Source of the DNA: Bacteroidaceae bacterium
GTDB lineage: Bacteria > Bacteroidota > Bacteroidia > Bacteroidales > Bacteroidaceae
DNA: 64,000 nt
Assembly (NCBI GenBank): GCA_017461605.1
Contig: JAFTXN010000004.1
Location: 19,853-83,852, forward strand
Direction: 5' to 3'
Shown here piece after piece: positions 35,332-44,981 of this stretch (positions are counted from its first letter, which is position 1; each line of letters opens with the position of its first letter). Below the pieces are notes generated by a model that saw nothing but the letters and a program-made list of their open reading frames with translations, was not told the origin of the DNA and searched no databases. Made by a program: the position numbers and the translations under genes.

Positions 35332-36573
35332 ATGACACACGACCCACGACACATACGCATCAGCGACTATGCCTACGGGCTACCCGACGAACGCATTGCC
35401 AAGTATCCCATGGCCGAACGCGATGCATCAAAACTTCTCATCTATCGCGACGGTTCCGTTAGCGAGGATGGATTTCGCCACATAGCGGACCACCTGCCCG
35501 AAGGAGCACTGATGGTTTTCAACAACACACGCGTCATCCGTGCCCGTTTGCACTTCAACAAGTCGACAGGCGCACAGATTGAGGTGTTCTGCCTCGAGCC
35601 GCACACACCAGCCGACTACCAACTCACCTTTGCCGCTAAGGGAAGCTGCACTTGGACCTGCCTCATCGGAAACCTGAAGAAGTGGAAAGAAGGAGCACTG
35701 GAGCGAAACATCCCGATGGGAGAGAAAAGCGTTTGCCTCAAGGCAGAACGCATCGGAGTGAGCGGAACAGGACACGAAGTGCGTTTCAGTTGGGACCAAC
35801 CGGATGTGAGTTGGGCCGAAGTGCTCGAAGCCATTGGCGAACTGCCTATCCCACCCTACCTCAACCGAGCCACAGAAACGAGCGACCTGAGTACATATCA
35901 GACGGTCTATTCCAAAATCAAGGGCAGTGTAGCCGCACCTACCGCCGGCCTGCACTTCACTCCGGCCGTGCTGGAGGCCATCGACCGCAAAGGTATCGAA
36001 CGAAACGAGATAACACTACACGTGGGCGCCGGCACCTTCAAGCCGGTGAAAAGTGAGGAAATAGGCGGACACGCCATGCATGCCGAATGGGTGGCTGTGC
36101 CGCGCGAAAGCATCGAGCGCCTGCTGGCTCACGGCGGAGAGTGCATCGCCGTGGGAACGACCAGTGTGCGTACTCTCGAAAGCCTCTACTATGTGGGCGT
36201 GATGCTTGCCCGCAATCCGGAAGCCACGCAAGACGATTTGCATGTGCCTCAGTGGTTGCCCTACGAGTATGCCGAAACCGCTGAAGCCCCACTCAGCACC
36301 TGCGAAGCCCTGCAGAACATTCTGGACTACCTCGACCGAAATGCGCTGCCGGTGCTGCACACTTCCACACAGATTATCATCGCACCGGGCTACCGTTATC
36401 ACATTGTCCGCGCCATAGTGACGAATTTTCACCAGCCACAAAGCACCTTGCTGCTCTTGGTGTCGGCCTTTGTGGGTGAGGACTGGAAAAACATCTATCG
36501 CTATGCCCTCGAGCACGACTTCCGTTTTCTGAGTTACGGAGACAGTTCGCTGCTTTTCCCGAAGCAAGTATAA
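35332..36573 (+). CDS. queA: tRNA preQ1 ribosyltransferase-isomerase
   Basis: A 413-residue QueA-type enzyme that transfers and rearranges the ribose of S-adenosylmethionine onto preQ1 in tRNA, forming epoxyqueuosine. Family motifs include FNNTRVIRARL, PTAGLHFT, LHVGAGTFKPV, and NFHQPQSTLLLLVSAF near the C-terminus. At 413 residues it is about 60 longer than E. coli QueA (about 350), with extra sequence mainly in the last third. Whether it is the main QueA or a paralogue cannot be told from this window. It is monocistronic. Confidence 0.88.
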   Translation: MTHDPRHIRISDYAYGLPDERIAKYPMAERDASKLLIYRDGSVSEDGFRHIADHLPEGALMVFNNTRVIRARLHFNKSTGAQIEVFCLEPHTPADYQLTFAAKGSCTWTCLIGNLKKWKEGALERNIPMGEKSVCLKAERIGVSGTGHEVRFSWDQPDVSWAEVLEAIGELPIPPYLNRATETSDLSTYQTVYSKIKGSVAAPTAGLHFTPAVLEAIDRKGIERNEITLHVGAGTFKPVKSEEIGGHAMHAEWVAVPRESIERLLAHGGECIAVGTTSVRTLESLYYVGVMLARNPEATQDDLHVPQWLPYEYAETAEAPLSTCEALQNILDYLDRNALPVLHTSTQIIIAPGYRYHIVRAIVTNFHQPQSTLLLLVSAFVGEDWKNIYRYALEHDFRFLSYGDSSLLFPKQV

Positions 36574-36590
36574 ATCTCACAACACAACAA

Positions 36591-36636
36591 AAATCCCTCC
36601 CCGAAGCAATCACACACTTCGGGGAGGGATTTTTGT
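36591..36636. terminator. Bidirectional terminator between queA and leuA-type gene
   Basis: A perfect 16-bp stem (36591-36606 with 36618-36633, loop 11 nt) with T runs on both strands, between convergent genes. Confidence 0.9.
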
Positions 36637-36685
36637 ATTTTATCAACAAGGTTTCAGCCCGCGGGTGGGCCTCCGGTCGCCTGCA

Positions 36686-38233
36686 TCAACACGGCTCGCT
36701 GTCGGTCGCCGCATTCTGCGCATTGTCCTCCAGGAGGTTCAGCATCTTCACCGTAGCCTTGATGGCCGCATCGGTTTGGTCGGCATCGAGGCCTCGGGTG
36801 CGAAACACCTTCTCGCCCAGACGCCAAGTGATAACGGCTTGCACCAAAGCATCCGTGCGACCGCCGGGCGGGATGGTAACATAGTAGCCCTCCAGCAAAG
36901 GGAAGTCGCGGCGCAACTCGTGCTCGTAGATATTTCGGAGTCCCCGCATGAAAGCATCATACTGGCCGTTACCACTCGCATTGGCTTCGTAGGCTTTTCC
37001 GTCAATCTCGATGCGAAACGACGCCGTGGGTTTCAGACCATAGGCCGTGGTTACAAAATAACTCACCAAGCGCACACGATTATCGGCAGTGCTCTGCCGA
37101 AGCACGTCAGACACGATGTAAGGCAGGTCGTCGGGTGTAACAACTTCCTTCTTGTCTCCCAACTCGATGATACGCTGTGTTACGGCACGTGCCTGCTCTG
37201 CCGTAATCTCCAGTCCCAATGCTTCAAGATTTTTGAGGATATTGGCTTTTCCGCTATTCTTTCCCAAAGCATACTCACGCTGTCTGCCAAAACGTTCGGG
37301 CAACAAAGCATTGCAATAGAGTCCGCTCTTGTTATCGCCGTCGGCATGCACACCCGCCACCTGTGTGAATACATTTTCGCCCACGATGGGACGATTGGCC
37401 GGCACCGCGATGCCGCTATAGCTCTCCACCAAGCGACTTGTTTCATAAAGCCGACTCTCATCCACAGACGTCTCGGCTGAAAAGTGGTCGTGCAGCAAGG
37501 CTTGCACACTCGAGAGCGGCGCATTGCCGGCTCGCTCGCCCAACCCGTTGACGGCCGTGTGGATGCCATTGAACCCACTGCGCACGGCTGCCGACACATT
37601 GGCGATGGCCAGGTCGTAGTCGTTGTGTGCGTGGAAGTCGAAGTGTAAATTCGGGTAACGCCGCCGCATCTTCCGCATATAGGTCTGCGCCAGCAGCGGA
37701 TTGAGCACACCCAACGTATCCGGCAACATAAAACGTCGCACTGCCGACTGTGCGAGCGCATCGACCAGGGCGAAAACATACTCCGGCTCTTGCATTCCGT
37801 TACTCCAATCCTCCAGATACACATTCACCGTGAGGCCGGCAGCTGTGGCTCTTTCCACTTCGGCCAACACGTCTGCGATGTGCTGCTCGGGGCTTTTTCG
37901 CAGTTGCAGTTCGCAATGACGACGCGACCCCTTGCAGAGCAGATTCATCACACGGCCACCGCAGGACTTTATCCAGTCTATGGAAATTCCGCCATCCACA
38001 AATCCCAACACCTCAACGCGCTCCAGCATTCCGTGGCGTGCAGCCCAACGACAGATGTCGCCCACGGCCTGACGCTCACCCTGCGACACGCGAGCCGAAG
38101 CCACCTCAACGCGATCCACCCCCACACTGCGCAAGAGTTGTTTGGCAATGTGGAGTTTCTCATGAGGCAGGAACGATACGCCGCTGGTCTGTTCGCCATC
38201 GCGCAGCGTGGTGTCCATGATTTCTATTCTCAT
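36686..38233 (-). CDS. LeuA-family synthase, possibly citramalate synthase
   Basis: A 515-residue member of the 2-isopropylmalate/citramalate/homocitrate synthase family. [12 protein letters not shown] starts the TIM barrel and HAHNDYDLA carries metal-binding His residues. VAGVHADGDNKSG differs from the HSSGIHQDG of true LeuA at 41002, and a C-terminal LeuA_dimer-type regulatory domain follows. It is last in an operon with leuC and leuD (24 bases after leuD). With a canonical leuA nearby, the simplest inference is that this copy makes citramalate for isoleucine, sharing LeuCD and LeuB. A second isopropylmalate synthase remains possible. Confidence 0.8.
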   Translation of the reverse strand: MRIEIMDTTLRDGEQTSGVSFLPHEKLHIAKQLLRSVGVDRVEVASARVSQGERQAVGDICRWAARHGMLERVEVLGFVDGGISIDWIKSCGGRVMNLLCKGSRRHCELQLRKSPEQHIADVLAEVERATAAGLTVNVYLEDWSNGMQEPEYVFALVDALAQSAVRRFMLPDTLGVLNPLLAQTYMRKMRRRYPNLHFDFHAHNDYDLAIANVSAAVRSGFNGIHTAVNGLGERAGNAPLSSVQALLHDHFSAETSVDESRLYETSRLVESYSGIAVPANRPIVGENVFTQVAGVHADGDNKSGLYCNALLPERFGRQREYALGKNSGKANILKNLEALGLEITAEQARAVTQRIIELGDKKEVVTPDDLPYIVSDVLRQSTADNRVRLVSYFVTTAYGLKPTASFRIEIDGKAYEANASGNGQYDAFMRGLRNIYEHELRRDFPLLEGYYVTIPPGGRTDALVQAVITWRLGEKVFRTRGLDADQTDAAIKATVKMLNLLEDNAQNAATDSEPC

Positions 38234-38257
38234 AGTCGGAACTTCAATAACGTTTGT

Positions 38258-38842
38258 TCAATGTTGGGCTTCCCACTGCTCGATTTTCTCCTTGTTCTCC
38301 AAGAGATAGTCAATGTCGTCGAGCGCGTTCATGAGGCAATACTTCTTGTAGCCATTGAGCTCAAAACTTTCGGAACGTCCCGTGGCCTCATTCGTGATGG
38401 TCTGCGCAGGGACGTCCACCGTGACCAGCGTCTTGGCATCGGCCTCTATGCTCTTGAAGAGTTCGGCAAGAAAATCCTCGCTCACGACCACGGGAAGCAC
38501 AAAGTTGTTTAGCTCATTCTGCTTGTGGATGTCGGCAAAGAAACTACTGACCACGACCCTGAAGCCATAGCCTGCGATGGCCCAGGCGGCATGTTCGCGA
38601 CTGCTTCCGCAACCGAAGTTTTTGCCGGCCACGAGTATCTCTCCCGAGTAGGCGGGGTCGTTCAGCACGAAGTCTTTCGGCGTTCCGTCGGGTGCATAGC
38701 GCCAATCGCGGAACAAGTTCTCACCAAACCCCTCCTTGTCGGTGGCTTTGAGGAAGCGCGCCGGAATGATTTGGTCGGTATCTACGTTTTCGAGCGGCAG
38801 GGGTACACAAGTGCTCTTGATGATATTGAATTTCTGTTTCAT
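38258..38842 (-). CDS. leuD: 3-isopropylmalate dehydratase, small subunit
   Basis: A 194-residue swivel domain of isopropylmalate isomerase. [12 protein letters not shown] at the N-terminus and [14 protein letters not shown] are the standard signatures. It pairs with LeuC, which holds the iron-sulfur cluster, to interconvert 2- and 3-isopropylmalate. The gene order is leuC-leuD-leuA-like with gaps of 32 and 24 bases, so one transcript is expected. Confidence 0.96.
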   Translation of the reverse strand: MKQKFNIIKSTCVPLPLENVDTDQIIPARFLKATDKEGFGENLFRDWRYAPDGTPKDFVLNDPAYSGEILVAGKNFGCGSSREHAAWAIAGYGFRVVVSSFFADIHKQNELNNFVLPVVVSEDFLAELFKSIEADAKTLVTVDVPAQTITNEATGRSESFELNGYKKYCLMNALDDIDYLLENKEKIEQWEAQH

Positions 38843-38874
38843 GTTTCAAAATTTGAGAAAGGCGTTACAACTTT

Positions 38875-40254
38875 TCAGGATAGAAAATCGCGCGGATCGG
38901 TAATCACTCCGGTAACTGCAGCTGCGGCGGCCACCAGCGGCGAAGCGAGGCAGGTGCGTGCGCCGGGACCTTGGCGTCCCTCGAAATTGCGGTTCGAAGT
39001 TGAGACCGCCAGTTTGCCGGCCGGAATCTTGTCATCGTTCATCGCCAAACAGGCGGAGCATCCCGGCTGACGGATTTCGAAACCGGCCTCTGCCAGCACC
39101 ACATCCAGCCCCTCGGCCTTGATTTGCTCCAACACCTTCCACGAGCCCGGCACCAGCCATGCCGTCACTCCGTCGGCCTTGCGGCGGCCCTTGGCAATGG
39201 ATGCGAAAGCACGAAAATCCTCAATGCGACCATTGGTGCAGGCACCGAGGAAAACGTAGTCTACCGGTGTGCCGACCATGCGTTGGCCTGCCGAAAAACG
39301 CATATAGGCCAGGGCTTTCTCGTCGGAGGCATTCTGGGGTTCGGGAATGGTTTGCGAAATTCCGATGCCCATTCCCGGATTTGTTCCGTAGGTAATCATC
39401 GGTTCGATGTCGGCCGCGTCAAAGGTTTCTTCACGGTCGAACACGGCGTCTTCACCGCTTCGGAGCGTGCGCCAATAGGCCACGGCCTTTTCCCACTCGG
39501 CACCCTGTGGTGCGTAGGGGCGGCCTTTGATGTAGTCGAAAGTGGTTTCGTCGGGGGCCACAAAGCCTCCGCGCGCTCCCATCTCGATGCTGAGATTGCA
39601 GAGCGTGAGTCGGCCTTCCATCGAGAGTGCTTGCACAGTGCTGCCGGCATACTCTACAAAATATCCCGTGGCACCGCTGGTTGTGATTTTACTCATTATA
39701 TATAATGCCACGTCCTTGGCCGTAACTCCCGGACGCAATGCGCCGTTCACAGAGATGCGCATTGACTTGGGCTTGCTCTGAAGGATGCATTGCGACGCCA
39801 AGACCTGCTCCACCTCGCTCGTTCCTATACCAAATGACACGGCTCCCATGGCTCCGTGGGTCGAGGTGTGCGAATCGCCACACACGATGGTCATTCCCGG
39901 CAACGAGAGTCCCTGCTCCGGACCTACCACGTGGATAATTCCGTTGTTGGGGTGCATCATTCCGAAGTGCGTCAGGCCAAAATCGGCTGCATTCTGCGCC
40001 AACGTGTCCACCTGATGACGCGATACGGGGTCCTCGATGGGTTTGTCCTGATCGTGCGTCGGTGTGTTGTGATCGGGCATACAAACAATCTGATCGGGGC
40101 GGAAACATTTCAGTCCGCGTGCCCGCATACCGGCAAAGGCTTGCGGACTTGTTACCTCGTGACAGTAGAGGCGGTCGATGTAGAGCTGTGTGGGGCCATC
40201 GGGTACGCACTGCACCACATGGGCATCCCAGATTTTGTCGAAAAGTGTATTCAT
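38875..40254 (-). CDS. leuC: 3-isopropylmalate dehydratase, large subunit
   Basis: A 459-residue aconitase-family subunit carrying a [4Fe-4S] cluster. Cluster Cys residues are in FLGACTNGR and in the GCSACLAMN segment; [19 protein letters not shown] and the [17 protein letters not shown] stretch are also diagnostic. It forms the isomerase with LeuD. It is the first gene of the minus-strand leuC-leuD-leuA-like operon. Confidence 0.96.
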   Translation of the reverse strand: MNTLFDKIWDAHVVQCVPDGPTQLYIDRLYCHEVTSPQAFAGMRARGLKCFRPDQIVCMPDHNTPTHDQDKPIEDPVSRHQVDTLAQNAADFGLTHFGMMHPNNGIIHVVGPEQGLSLPGMTIVCGDSHTSTHGAMGAVSFGIGTSEVEQVLASQCILQSKPKSMRISVNGALRPGVTAKDVALYIMSKITTSGATGYFVEYAGSTVQALSMEGRLTLCNLSIEMGARGGFVAPDETTFDYIKGRPYAPQGAEWEKAVAYWRTLRSGEDAVFDREETFDAADIEPMITYGTNPGMGIGISQTIPEPQNASDEKALAYMRFSAGQRMVGTPVDYVFLGACTNGRIEDFRAFASIAKGRRKADGVTAWLVPGSWKVLEQIKAEGLDVVLAEAGFEIRQPGCSACLAMNDDKIPAGKLAVSTSNRNFEGRQGPGARTCLASPLVAAAAAVTGVITDPRDFLS

Positions 40255-40343
40255 ATCTGTTGTTTTGTTTCAATTCTTCACAATGCTTTCCGCGTCTTGC
40301 TTCCGGCCCTCCGATGATGCCGGGCGCTCTGCCGAAAGTTAGG

Positions 40344-40379
40344 AACGGCGAATGTACGACTTAAAAACGCTTTTTACAA
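40344..40379 (-). promoter_or_regulatory. Possible leuC promoter
   Basis: The minus strand has TTG at 40379-40377, 20 bases, then TACATTCG at 40356-40349, one mismatch from TAnnTTTG; predicted start near 40344, leader of about 90 nt. The same TTCG ending occurs in the leuB promoter. Confidence 0.4.
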
Positions 40380-40487
40380 CATTTTCACACCAAAAAGCGT
40401 CTTTTTCGTGGCTTTTTGCCACACAAACACCCAATTTCTGCATTTTCTGTCCGTATCCGGCATCTTTGCAAAGGCTTTCGGAAAATA

Positions 40488-40545
40488 TCTCACGCCTTGA
40501 CACGCGCGTATCAAGCGCTTGACACAAAAATATCAAGGCGTGAGA
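40488..40545. repeat. Intergenic palindromic repeat, variant arms (copy 8)
   Basis: A perfect 13-bp inverted repeat (TCTCACGCCTTGA at 40488-40500, complement at 40533-40545) encloses a 12-bp palindrome TCAAGCGCTTGA (40511-40522). The nested layout and CAAG...CTTG core match the main family, but the outer sequence is different. It lies in the 463-bp gap upstream of leuC, which shows no gene. Confidence 0.6.
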
Positions 40546-40627
40546 AAAAACTTGATACCCGATTTCACACTCCTAACCGGCCTGAGAATTCCGCTTCTGC
40601 GCATTCTGCCTCTCCTTCACACAACAA

Positions 40628-40657
40628 AAGAAGCACCCGCTTGGGCGGATGCTTCTT
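40628..40657 (-). terminator. Terminator of the leuA operon
   Basis: Stem AAGAAGCA/TGCTTCTT (40628-40635 with 40650-40657) with an inner CCGC/GCGG pair; on the minus strand TTTTGTT follows. Confidence 0.75.
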
Positions 40658-40717
40658 GAAGATGGTTTTTCTGTTTTTATACAAAGTACGCTGCTGTTTG
40701 CAATCGCCCCTCGCCGC

Positions 40718-41002
40718 TCAGCTGAAGATGAGGCAGGCATCGGCGATGGTGATAAGCAATGCCAGCACTGCCACAAACACCGAGGGAATCACAAAGCAGC
40801 GATCGTAAAGTTCGAGACTCAAGAAGAAGAAGAGTGCCGGCACAATCCAAAGCAGCTGCGTGAGCACATACAGAAGCAGGCGCACAAAGCCGGAATCGCT
40901 CGTACCGAACGGCTGCAAGCCGAAGAGAAACAGCGGACACACCAGCACAGGCAGCAGGCCTGTTCCGGCCAAAGCCAAGAGCCATTTGGGAAAATTCTTC
41001 AT
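40718..41002 (-). CDS. Small membrane protein coupled to leuA
   Basis: A 94-residue hydrophobic protein that I do not recognise. Its ATG (41002-41000) shares one base with the leuA stop codon (TGATG), a layout that usually gives translational coupling; an ATG eight codons earlier lies inside leuA. Three membrane segments are visible: LLALAGTGLLPVLVCPLFLF, a middle segment around YVLTQLLWIVPALFFFL, and FVAVLALLITIADACLIF. It ends before a terminator and is the last gene of DUF3822-rsmD-leuA. A link to leucine or to leuA expression is only a guess from position. Confidence 0.7.
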   Translation of the reverse strand: MKNFPKWLLALAGTGLLPVLVCPLFLFGLQPFGTSDSGFVRLLLYVLTQLLWIVPALFFFLSLELYDRCFVIPSVFVAVLALLITIADACLIFS

Positions 41003-42498
41003 CACTTCTTGAATTTGTTGATACAATCGATGTAAGCCTCAACACTGGCTGCGATGATGTCGGTATTGGCGCCGAAACCATAGTAAACGCTTCCGTCGTA
41101 TTCCACCTGCATGTGCACTTTTCCCACATCGTTCGAGCCACGATTGATGGCTTGGATGGTAAATTCCTTCAGCGTCATCTGACGCTTGATGATGCGCTTC
41201 ACGGCATTGATGGCGGCATCCACAGGACCATTGCCCTCGGCCGCGGCATCAAACTTCTCACCGGCAATATCGAGGATGAGGGCAGCCACCGGGCGCACGC
41301 CGTGTCCGCTGGTCACCTGCAGGTAGTCCAACTTGATGCTGTGGGCGTTGCTTCGCTCTGCTCCTGCCAACACGAGCACATCGTCGTCGGTCACTTCCTT
41401 CTTCTTGTCGGCCAACTTCAGGAACTGCTCATAGATGCCATCCAACTTGCCATCCGACACGCTGATGCCCAACACTTCCAACCGATGCTTCAGAGCGGCA
41501 CGCCCCGAACGGGCAGTCAGAATGATGGAATTGTCGTCCACACCCACGTCCTTGGGGTTGATGATTTCGTAAGTCTCAACGTTCTTCAACACACCATCCT
41601 GGTGTATTCCGCTGGAGTGCGCAAAGGCGTTTCTACCCACGATGGCCTTGTTTGGCTGCACCGGCATGTTCATCAGCGAACTGATCATGCGACTCGTGGA
41701 GTGTATCTTGCGTGTATTAATGTTGGTCTGGATATTCAGGTCGTGGTGGCACTTCAATATCATAGCCACTTCCTCTTCGCTCGTATTGCCTGCTCGTTCA
41801 CCGATACCGTTGATGGTTACTTCCACCTGCCGTGCACCGTTGAGCACACCTTCGAGCGTGCACGCCGTCGCCATACCCAGGTCGTTGTGGCAGTGGGTGG
41901 AGATAATTGCGCGGTCGATGCAGTCGACGTGTTCCATGAGGTAACGAATCTTGGCTCCGTATTCGCGCGGCAGGCAATAGCCCGTGGTGTCGGGTATATT
42001 CACGACGGTGGCTCCGGCCTTGATGACAGCCTCCACCACACGCGCCAGATATTCGTTGTCAGTGCGTCCGGCATCTTCGGCATAGAACTCAACATCCTCC
42101 ACATAGCGCTTGGCATACTTCACTGCAGCCACGGCACGTTCGATAATCTCCTCGCGGGTAGAGTTGAACTTGTAGCGGATGTGGCTGTCACTGGTTCCGA
42201 TGCCTGTGTGAATGCGTTTGCGCTTGGCATACTGCAATGCCTCGGCTGCGCAGTCGATGTCCTTCTCCACGGCACGGGTCAGCGCACAAATGGTGGGCCA
42301 TGTCACGGCTTTGGAGATCTCGATGACGGAGTTGAAGTCGCCGGGGGAAGAGATGGGGAAGCCGGCTTCGATTACGTCCACGCCAAGGGCTTCGAGCTGC
42401 TTGGCCACCTGAATTTTCTCAACGGTGTTGAGTTGACACCCCGGCACCTGCTCGCCATCGCGCAGGGTGGTGTCGAAGATATATAGTCTGTCGCTCAT
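41002..42498 (-). CDS. leuA: 2-isopropylmalate synthase
   Basis: A 498-residue enzyme condensing acetyl-CoA with 2-oxoisovalerate, the first step of leucine synthesis. [13 protein letters not shown] opens the TIM barrel; [11 protein letters not shown] holds the metal-binding His pair and HSSGIHQDG is the linker motif of classical LeuA. The C-terminal LeuA_dimer domain (about 370-498) is the site of leucine feedback inhibition in the family. The start at 42498 lies five bases after rsmD; the much longer open frame upstream is inside rsmD and is rejected. Confidence 0.95.
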   Translation of the reverse strand: MSDRLYIFDTTLRDGEQVPGCQLNTVEKIQVAKQLEALGVDVIEAGFPISSPGDFNSVIEISKAVTWPTICALTRAVEKDIDCAAEALQYAKRKRIHTGIGTSDSHIRYKFNSTREEIIERAVAAVKYAKRYVEDVEFYAEDAGRTDNEYLARVVEAVIKAGATVVNIPDTTGYCLPREYGAKIRYLMEHVDCIDRAIISTHCHNDLGMATACTLEGVLNGARQVEVTINGIGERAGNTSEEEVAMILKCHHDLNIQTNINTRKIHSTSRMISSLMNMPVQPNKAIVGRNAFAHSSGIHQDGVLKNVETYEIINPKDVGVDDNSIILTARSGRAALKHRLEVLGISVSDGKLDGIYEQFLKLADKKKEVTDDDVLVLAGAERSNAHSIKLDYLQVTSGHGVRPVAALILDIAGEKFDAAAEGNGPVDAAINAVKRIIKRQMTLKEFTIQAINRGSNDVGKVHMQVEYDGSVYYGFGANTDIIAASVEAYIDCINKFKK

Positions 42499-42503
42499 AA
42501 TTC

Positions 42504-43073
42504 TTATTCTGTTGTCGGGTTTTCGGATATGCTTACTTCCTGTTTGCGGAAGAAGCTGAAGTTCACGCTGCCATACGCCCGATGTTCGAGGAAGCACGGA
42601 TGCTTGGAGAAATCGTGATTCTTGCCATGTTCGAGCACAAAGATGCCGCCTGCCTTCAGCACCGGCCGACTCAGCACACGCTCCGGCAATTCTGCAAGCT
42701 CGGGCAGGGCATACGGGGGGTCTGCGAAGACGAGGTCGAACTCCTCCTTGCATTTTGCCACAAAACGCAGCGCATCTCCACACAGCGGGATGGAGGCTGT
42801 GTCCTGCAGGCTGCGCAACGTGGACTGGATGAAGGAAAAGTGCTTCCGGTCCTGCTCCACCACGACCACCTTGGGGCATCCACGCGACAGCAGTTCGAGC
42901 GTGATGCTTCCCGTTCCGCCAAAGAGGTCGAGCGCCCGTGTTTCCTCAAAGTCGAGGTAGGAGCGCAGCACATTGAAGAGATTTTCTTTGGCAAAGTCTG
43001 TGGTGGGACGCGCCTTGAATGTGCGAGGCACTTCGAAGCGTCTGCCTTTGTATTTTCCGGTGATTACACGCAT
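42504..43073 (-). CDS. rsmD: 16S rRNA (guanine966-N2)-methyltransferase
   Basis: A 189-residue Rossmann-fold methyltransferase. [29 protein letters not shown], the SAM loop [17 protein letters not shown] and the catalytic FADPPYA (an NPPY-type motif) identify RsmD, which methylates G966 of 16S rRNA. It lies 15 bases after DUF3822 and five bases before leuA on the same strand, so the three form one operon. Confidence 0.93.
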   Translation of the reverse strand: MRVITGKYKGRRFEVPRTFKARPTTDFAKENLFNVLRSYLDFEETRALDLFGGTGSITLELLSRGCPKVVVVEQDRKHFSFIQSTLRSLQDTASIPLCGDALRFVAKCKEEFDLVFADPPYALPELAELPERVLSRPVLKAGGIFVLEHGKNHDFSKHPCFLEHRAYGSVNFSFFRKQEVSISENPTTE

Positions 43074-43088
43074 GGGGACGGGAGGGGA

Positions 43089-43913
43089 TTAGATGTCAAG
43101 CAGGAGGGTCATGAGGTCGTAAGGCACTTCGGGTGTCATTGCTACGATGTGGCGATTGTATTCGCCCGCGGGGTTCACCGTGAACACACTTGAGGCATAC
43201 TTGCGCAGCTCTGTTGAAATGCTCTCGCGCTCCTCTGCGGTTCCGGCCACGAAGAAGGCTGCTTCCTCGGGCTTCATGGCTTGATGAGAAGCCACGTTGA
43301 ACACATAGTATGCCGCATCCACCGGATTTCCGATGCGATAAGTGTTGGCCACTACCAACTTGTTCTCCTCGAACACCGCCACACTGAGCGTCTCACCATG
43401 CACATAGGCAAACAGGCGCTTGGCGGCCGACACGCCCTTCGCCGAGAAGTGGCGCAGCACCGGCGTGAGGCCGGACACATAGTGCACGTTGCCATATTCC
43501 TCCTCCAAGGTGCGGCAGGTGGTCTCCTCGAGAGCAAACAGCAACACGGCGTTGGCGGACGGGAGCACGTCATAGAAAACGCGCCGCTTCGTGTCGGAAG
43601 GGAAAGTGTAATTGTATAATGTTTCGCAATACTCTTCTTGAAAATCGGCCAAGGGCACCAACGTGGTGGAGCCCACCACCAGCACCTGCACCTTGCGAAT
43701 GGGAGCTGCCAGGATGGGTTCGGAAGTTTTGGCTTCGCGCAAGTTCACCGCCAACGAGGTGTTGGGGCGCACGGCATAGGGCGCGAACTCAAAGAAAGTG
43801 TCGCGCCGCGCCTCGTAGCGAGCGAAGCAAATATCACCATCCCCGATGCGCAAATAGAGCGTGGCGGGAGGGGTGGCTTTCTGCGTTTCCGCATTCGTTA
43901 TCGTCTGGTCCAT
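43089..43913 (-). CDS. DUF3822 family protein
   Basis: A 274-residue protein of the DUF3822 family, which in Bacteroidetes commonly sits next to rsmD, as here. No signal peptide or membrane segment is seen. The sequence has two halves of alternating beta/alpha type, with SLAVNLREA, YNYTFPSDTKRRVFYDVLP and an AYVHGETLSVAVFEENKLV strand pair. No catalytic motif is recognised and the function is unknown. Confidence 0.75.
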   Translation of the reverse strand: MDQTITNAETQKATPPATLYLRIGDGDICFARYEARRDTFFEFAPYAVRPNTSLAVNLREAKTSEPILAAPIRKVQVLVVGSTTLVPLADFQEEYCETLYNYTFPSDTKRRVFYDVLPSANAVLLFALEETTCRTLEEEYGNVHYVSGLTPVLRHFSAKGVSAAKRLFAYVHGETLSVAVFEENKLVVANTYRIGNPVDAAYYVFNVASHQAMKPEEAAFFVAGTAEERESISTELRKYASSVFTVNPAGEYNRHIVAMTPEVPYDLMTLLLDI

Positions 43914-43942
43914 ATTCTTTTGTTCTCGAAATGTGATTTCGG

Positions 43943-43955
43943 TGCCGCAAATTTA
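43943..43955 (-). promoter_or_regulatory. Promoter -7 element of the DUF3822-rsmD-leuA operon
   Basis: The minus strand reads TAAATTTG at 43955-43948, matching TAnnTTTG; predicted start near 43943, leader of about 30 nt. Confidence 0.55.
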
Positions 43956-44018
43956 CGTTTTTCTTTCATATGTAAAGAACATTGCGGGCACAACGCTGCA
44001 TTTTGTAGCCCCACACCA

Positions 44019-44426
44019 TCATTTTGCGCCATCTCGGGGCTTCATCAGCCGGGGCATCACCCATCGTCCGAGCGCGGCGGCCATCAATACGCCCAAGGTG
44101 TTGGCAGCCAAGTCGTACCAGTCGCCACTACGGTGTCGCGTAGCGTATTCCTGCAGCAGCTCTATCAGTCCGCTCATCAGCACCGGCAGACAAACAAAAC
44201 ACACCACGCGGCGTGCCACAGACAATTGGTGCGGTCCGCGCAGGTACTCCCACCACAACGTGCCGCACAGCCCGAGATACATCAGCACATGTGCCACCTT
44301 GTCAGAGCCTGCAAAGTGGGTGATGCGCAACGAGGGCGGTTTGAGCAAGCACAGATACCACACCAACACCGCACAGAGCAGCGTCAGCGGATAGGTGCGG
44401 AGCAGGCGCAACAATTTCCTTTTCAT
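44019..44426 (-). CDS. VanZ-like family protein
   Basis: A 135-residue membrane protein with about four hydrophobic segments. LKPPSLRITHFAGSDKVAHVLMYLGL and the GLIELLQEYATRHRSGDWYDLAANTLGVLMA segment are typical of VanZ-like proteins (PF04892-like). The namesake affects teicoplanin resistance, but most family members are uncharacterised. Its start overlaps the stop of the DUF4250 gene by four bases (44423-44426), so the two are coupled. Confidence 0.82.
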   Translation of the reverse strand: MKRKLLRLLRTYPLTLLCAVLVWYLCLLKPPSLRITHFAGSDKVAHVLMYLGLCGTLWWEYLRGPHQLSVARRVVCFVCLPVLMSGLIELLQEYATRHRSGDWYDLAANTLGVLMAAALGRWVMPRLMKPRDGAK

Positions 44427-44599
44427 ACAAAGCGCTTGTGTTCTTCCATATACTCAAATCCGGCCGCTGCCAATCGGGCTTCAAGGTCTTGTCGCTCCAC
44501 CTGCAGGTCTTCACACAGTTCGTCGAGCGAAGCATATTGGTCGCGCAACTTCATATTGACCACACCGAGCAACATGAAAGGGTCTTGGGGAAGTGTCAT
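44423..44599 (-). CDS. DUF4250 family small protein
   Basis: A 58-residue cytoplasmic protein starting MTLPQDPFMLLGVVNMKLRD, the hallmark of DUF4250; the middle ASLDELCEDLQVERQDLEARL looks like a helix-turn-helix-like pair of helices. The start at 44599 is set by the family pattern and by a promoter 24 bases upstream; the longer open frame beyond is not supported. Function unknown. It is the first gene of a two-gene operon with the VanZ-like gene. Confidence 0.8.
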   Translation of the reverse strand: MTLPQDPFMLLGVVNMKLRDQYASLDELCEDLQVERQDLEARLAAAGFEYMEEHKRFV

Positions 44600-44622
44600 A
44601 TCGGGTCTGTTTGTTTTTTTGT

Positions 44623-44658
44623 GGGCACAAAAGTAGGACAAAAGGAGAGGAAGACAAA
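44623..44658 (-). promoter_or_regulatory. Promoter of DUF4250-VanZ operon
   Basis: The minus strand has TTTG at 44658-44655, exactly 19 bases, TACTTTTG at 44635-44628; predicted start near 44623. Confidence 0.7.
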
Positions 44659-44724
44659 GCGAAGCGCCTCTTTTCAGCTTTCCCGGAGCAATGCCGAGCG
44701 CCCCCACCCTATTTAGGAATTTAC

Positions 44725-44777
44725 GCAAGGCGTTTAGAATTTTCTGCAAGCACTGCAGAATTTTCAGAACGCCTTGC
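44725..44777. repeat. Intergenic palindromic repeat, copy 9
   Basis: Outer arms GCAAGGCGTT (44725-44734) and AACGCCTTGC (44768-44777) enclose TTCTGCAAGCACTGCAGAA. The outer arms differ slightly from the GCCGTGTAA version but keep pairing. Confidence 0.8.
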
Positions 44778-44981
44778 AGATTTTTGCTCTCCGCAGCGCC
44801 GATTTTCCGACAAAGTGTAAGCACTTCCACCCACCACGCCCGACGAATGAGGCAGCACTCTATACATTTTGAAACCCAATTCGGGCATTCGGCTTCCCCA
44901 AATGCAGATTTCAGAACTGCAACGGCGCAGTTCTGTCGCGAAAAAGCATGTTTGCGCAGCATGTGTATGAGCAAAATTACT

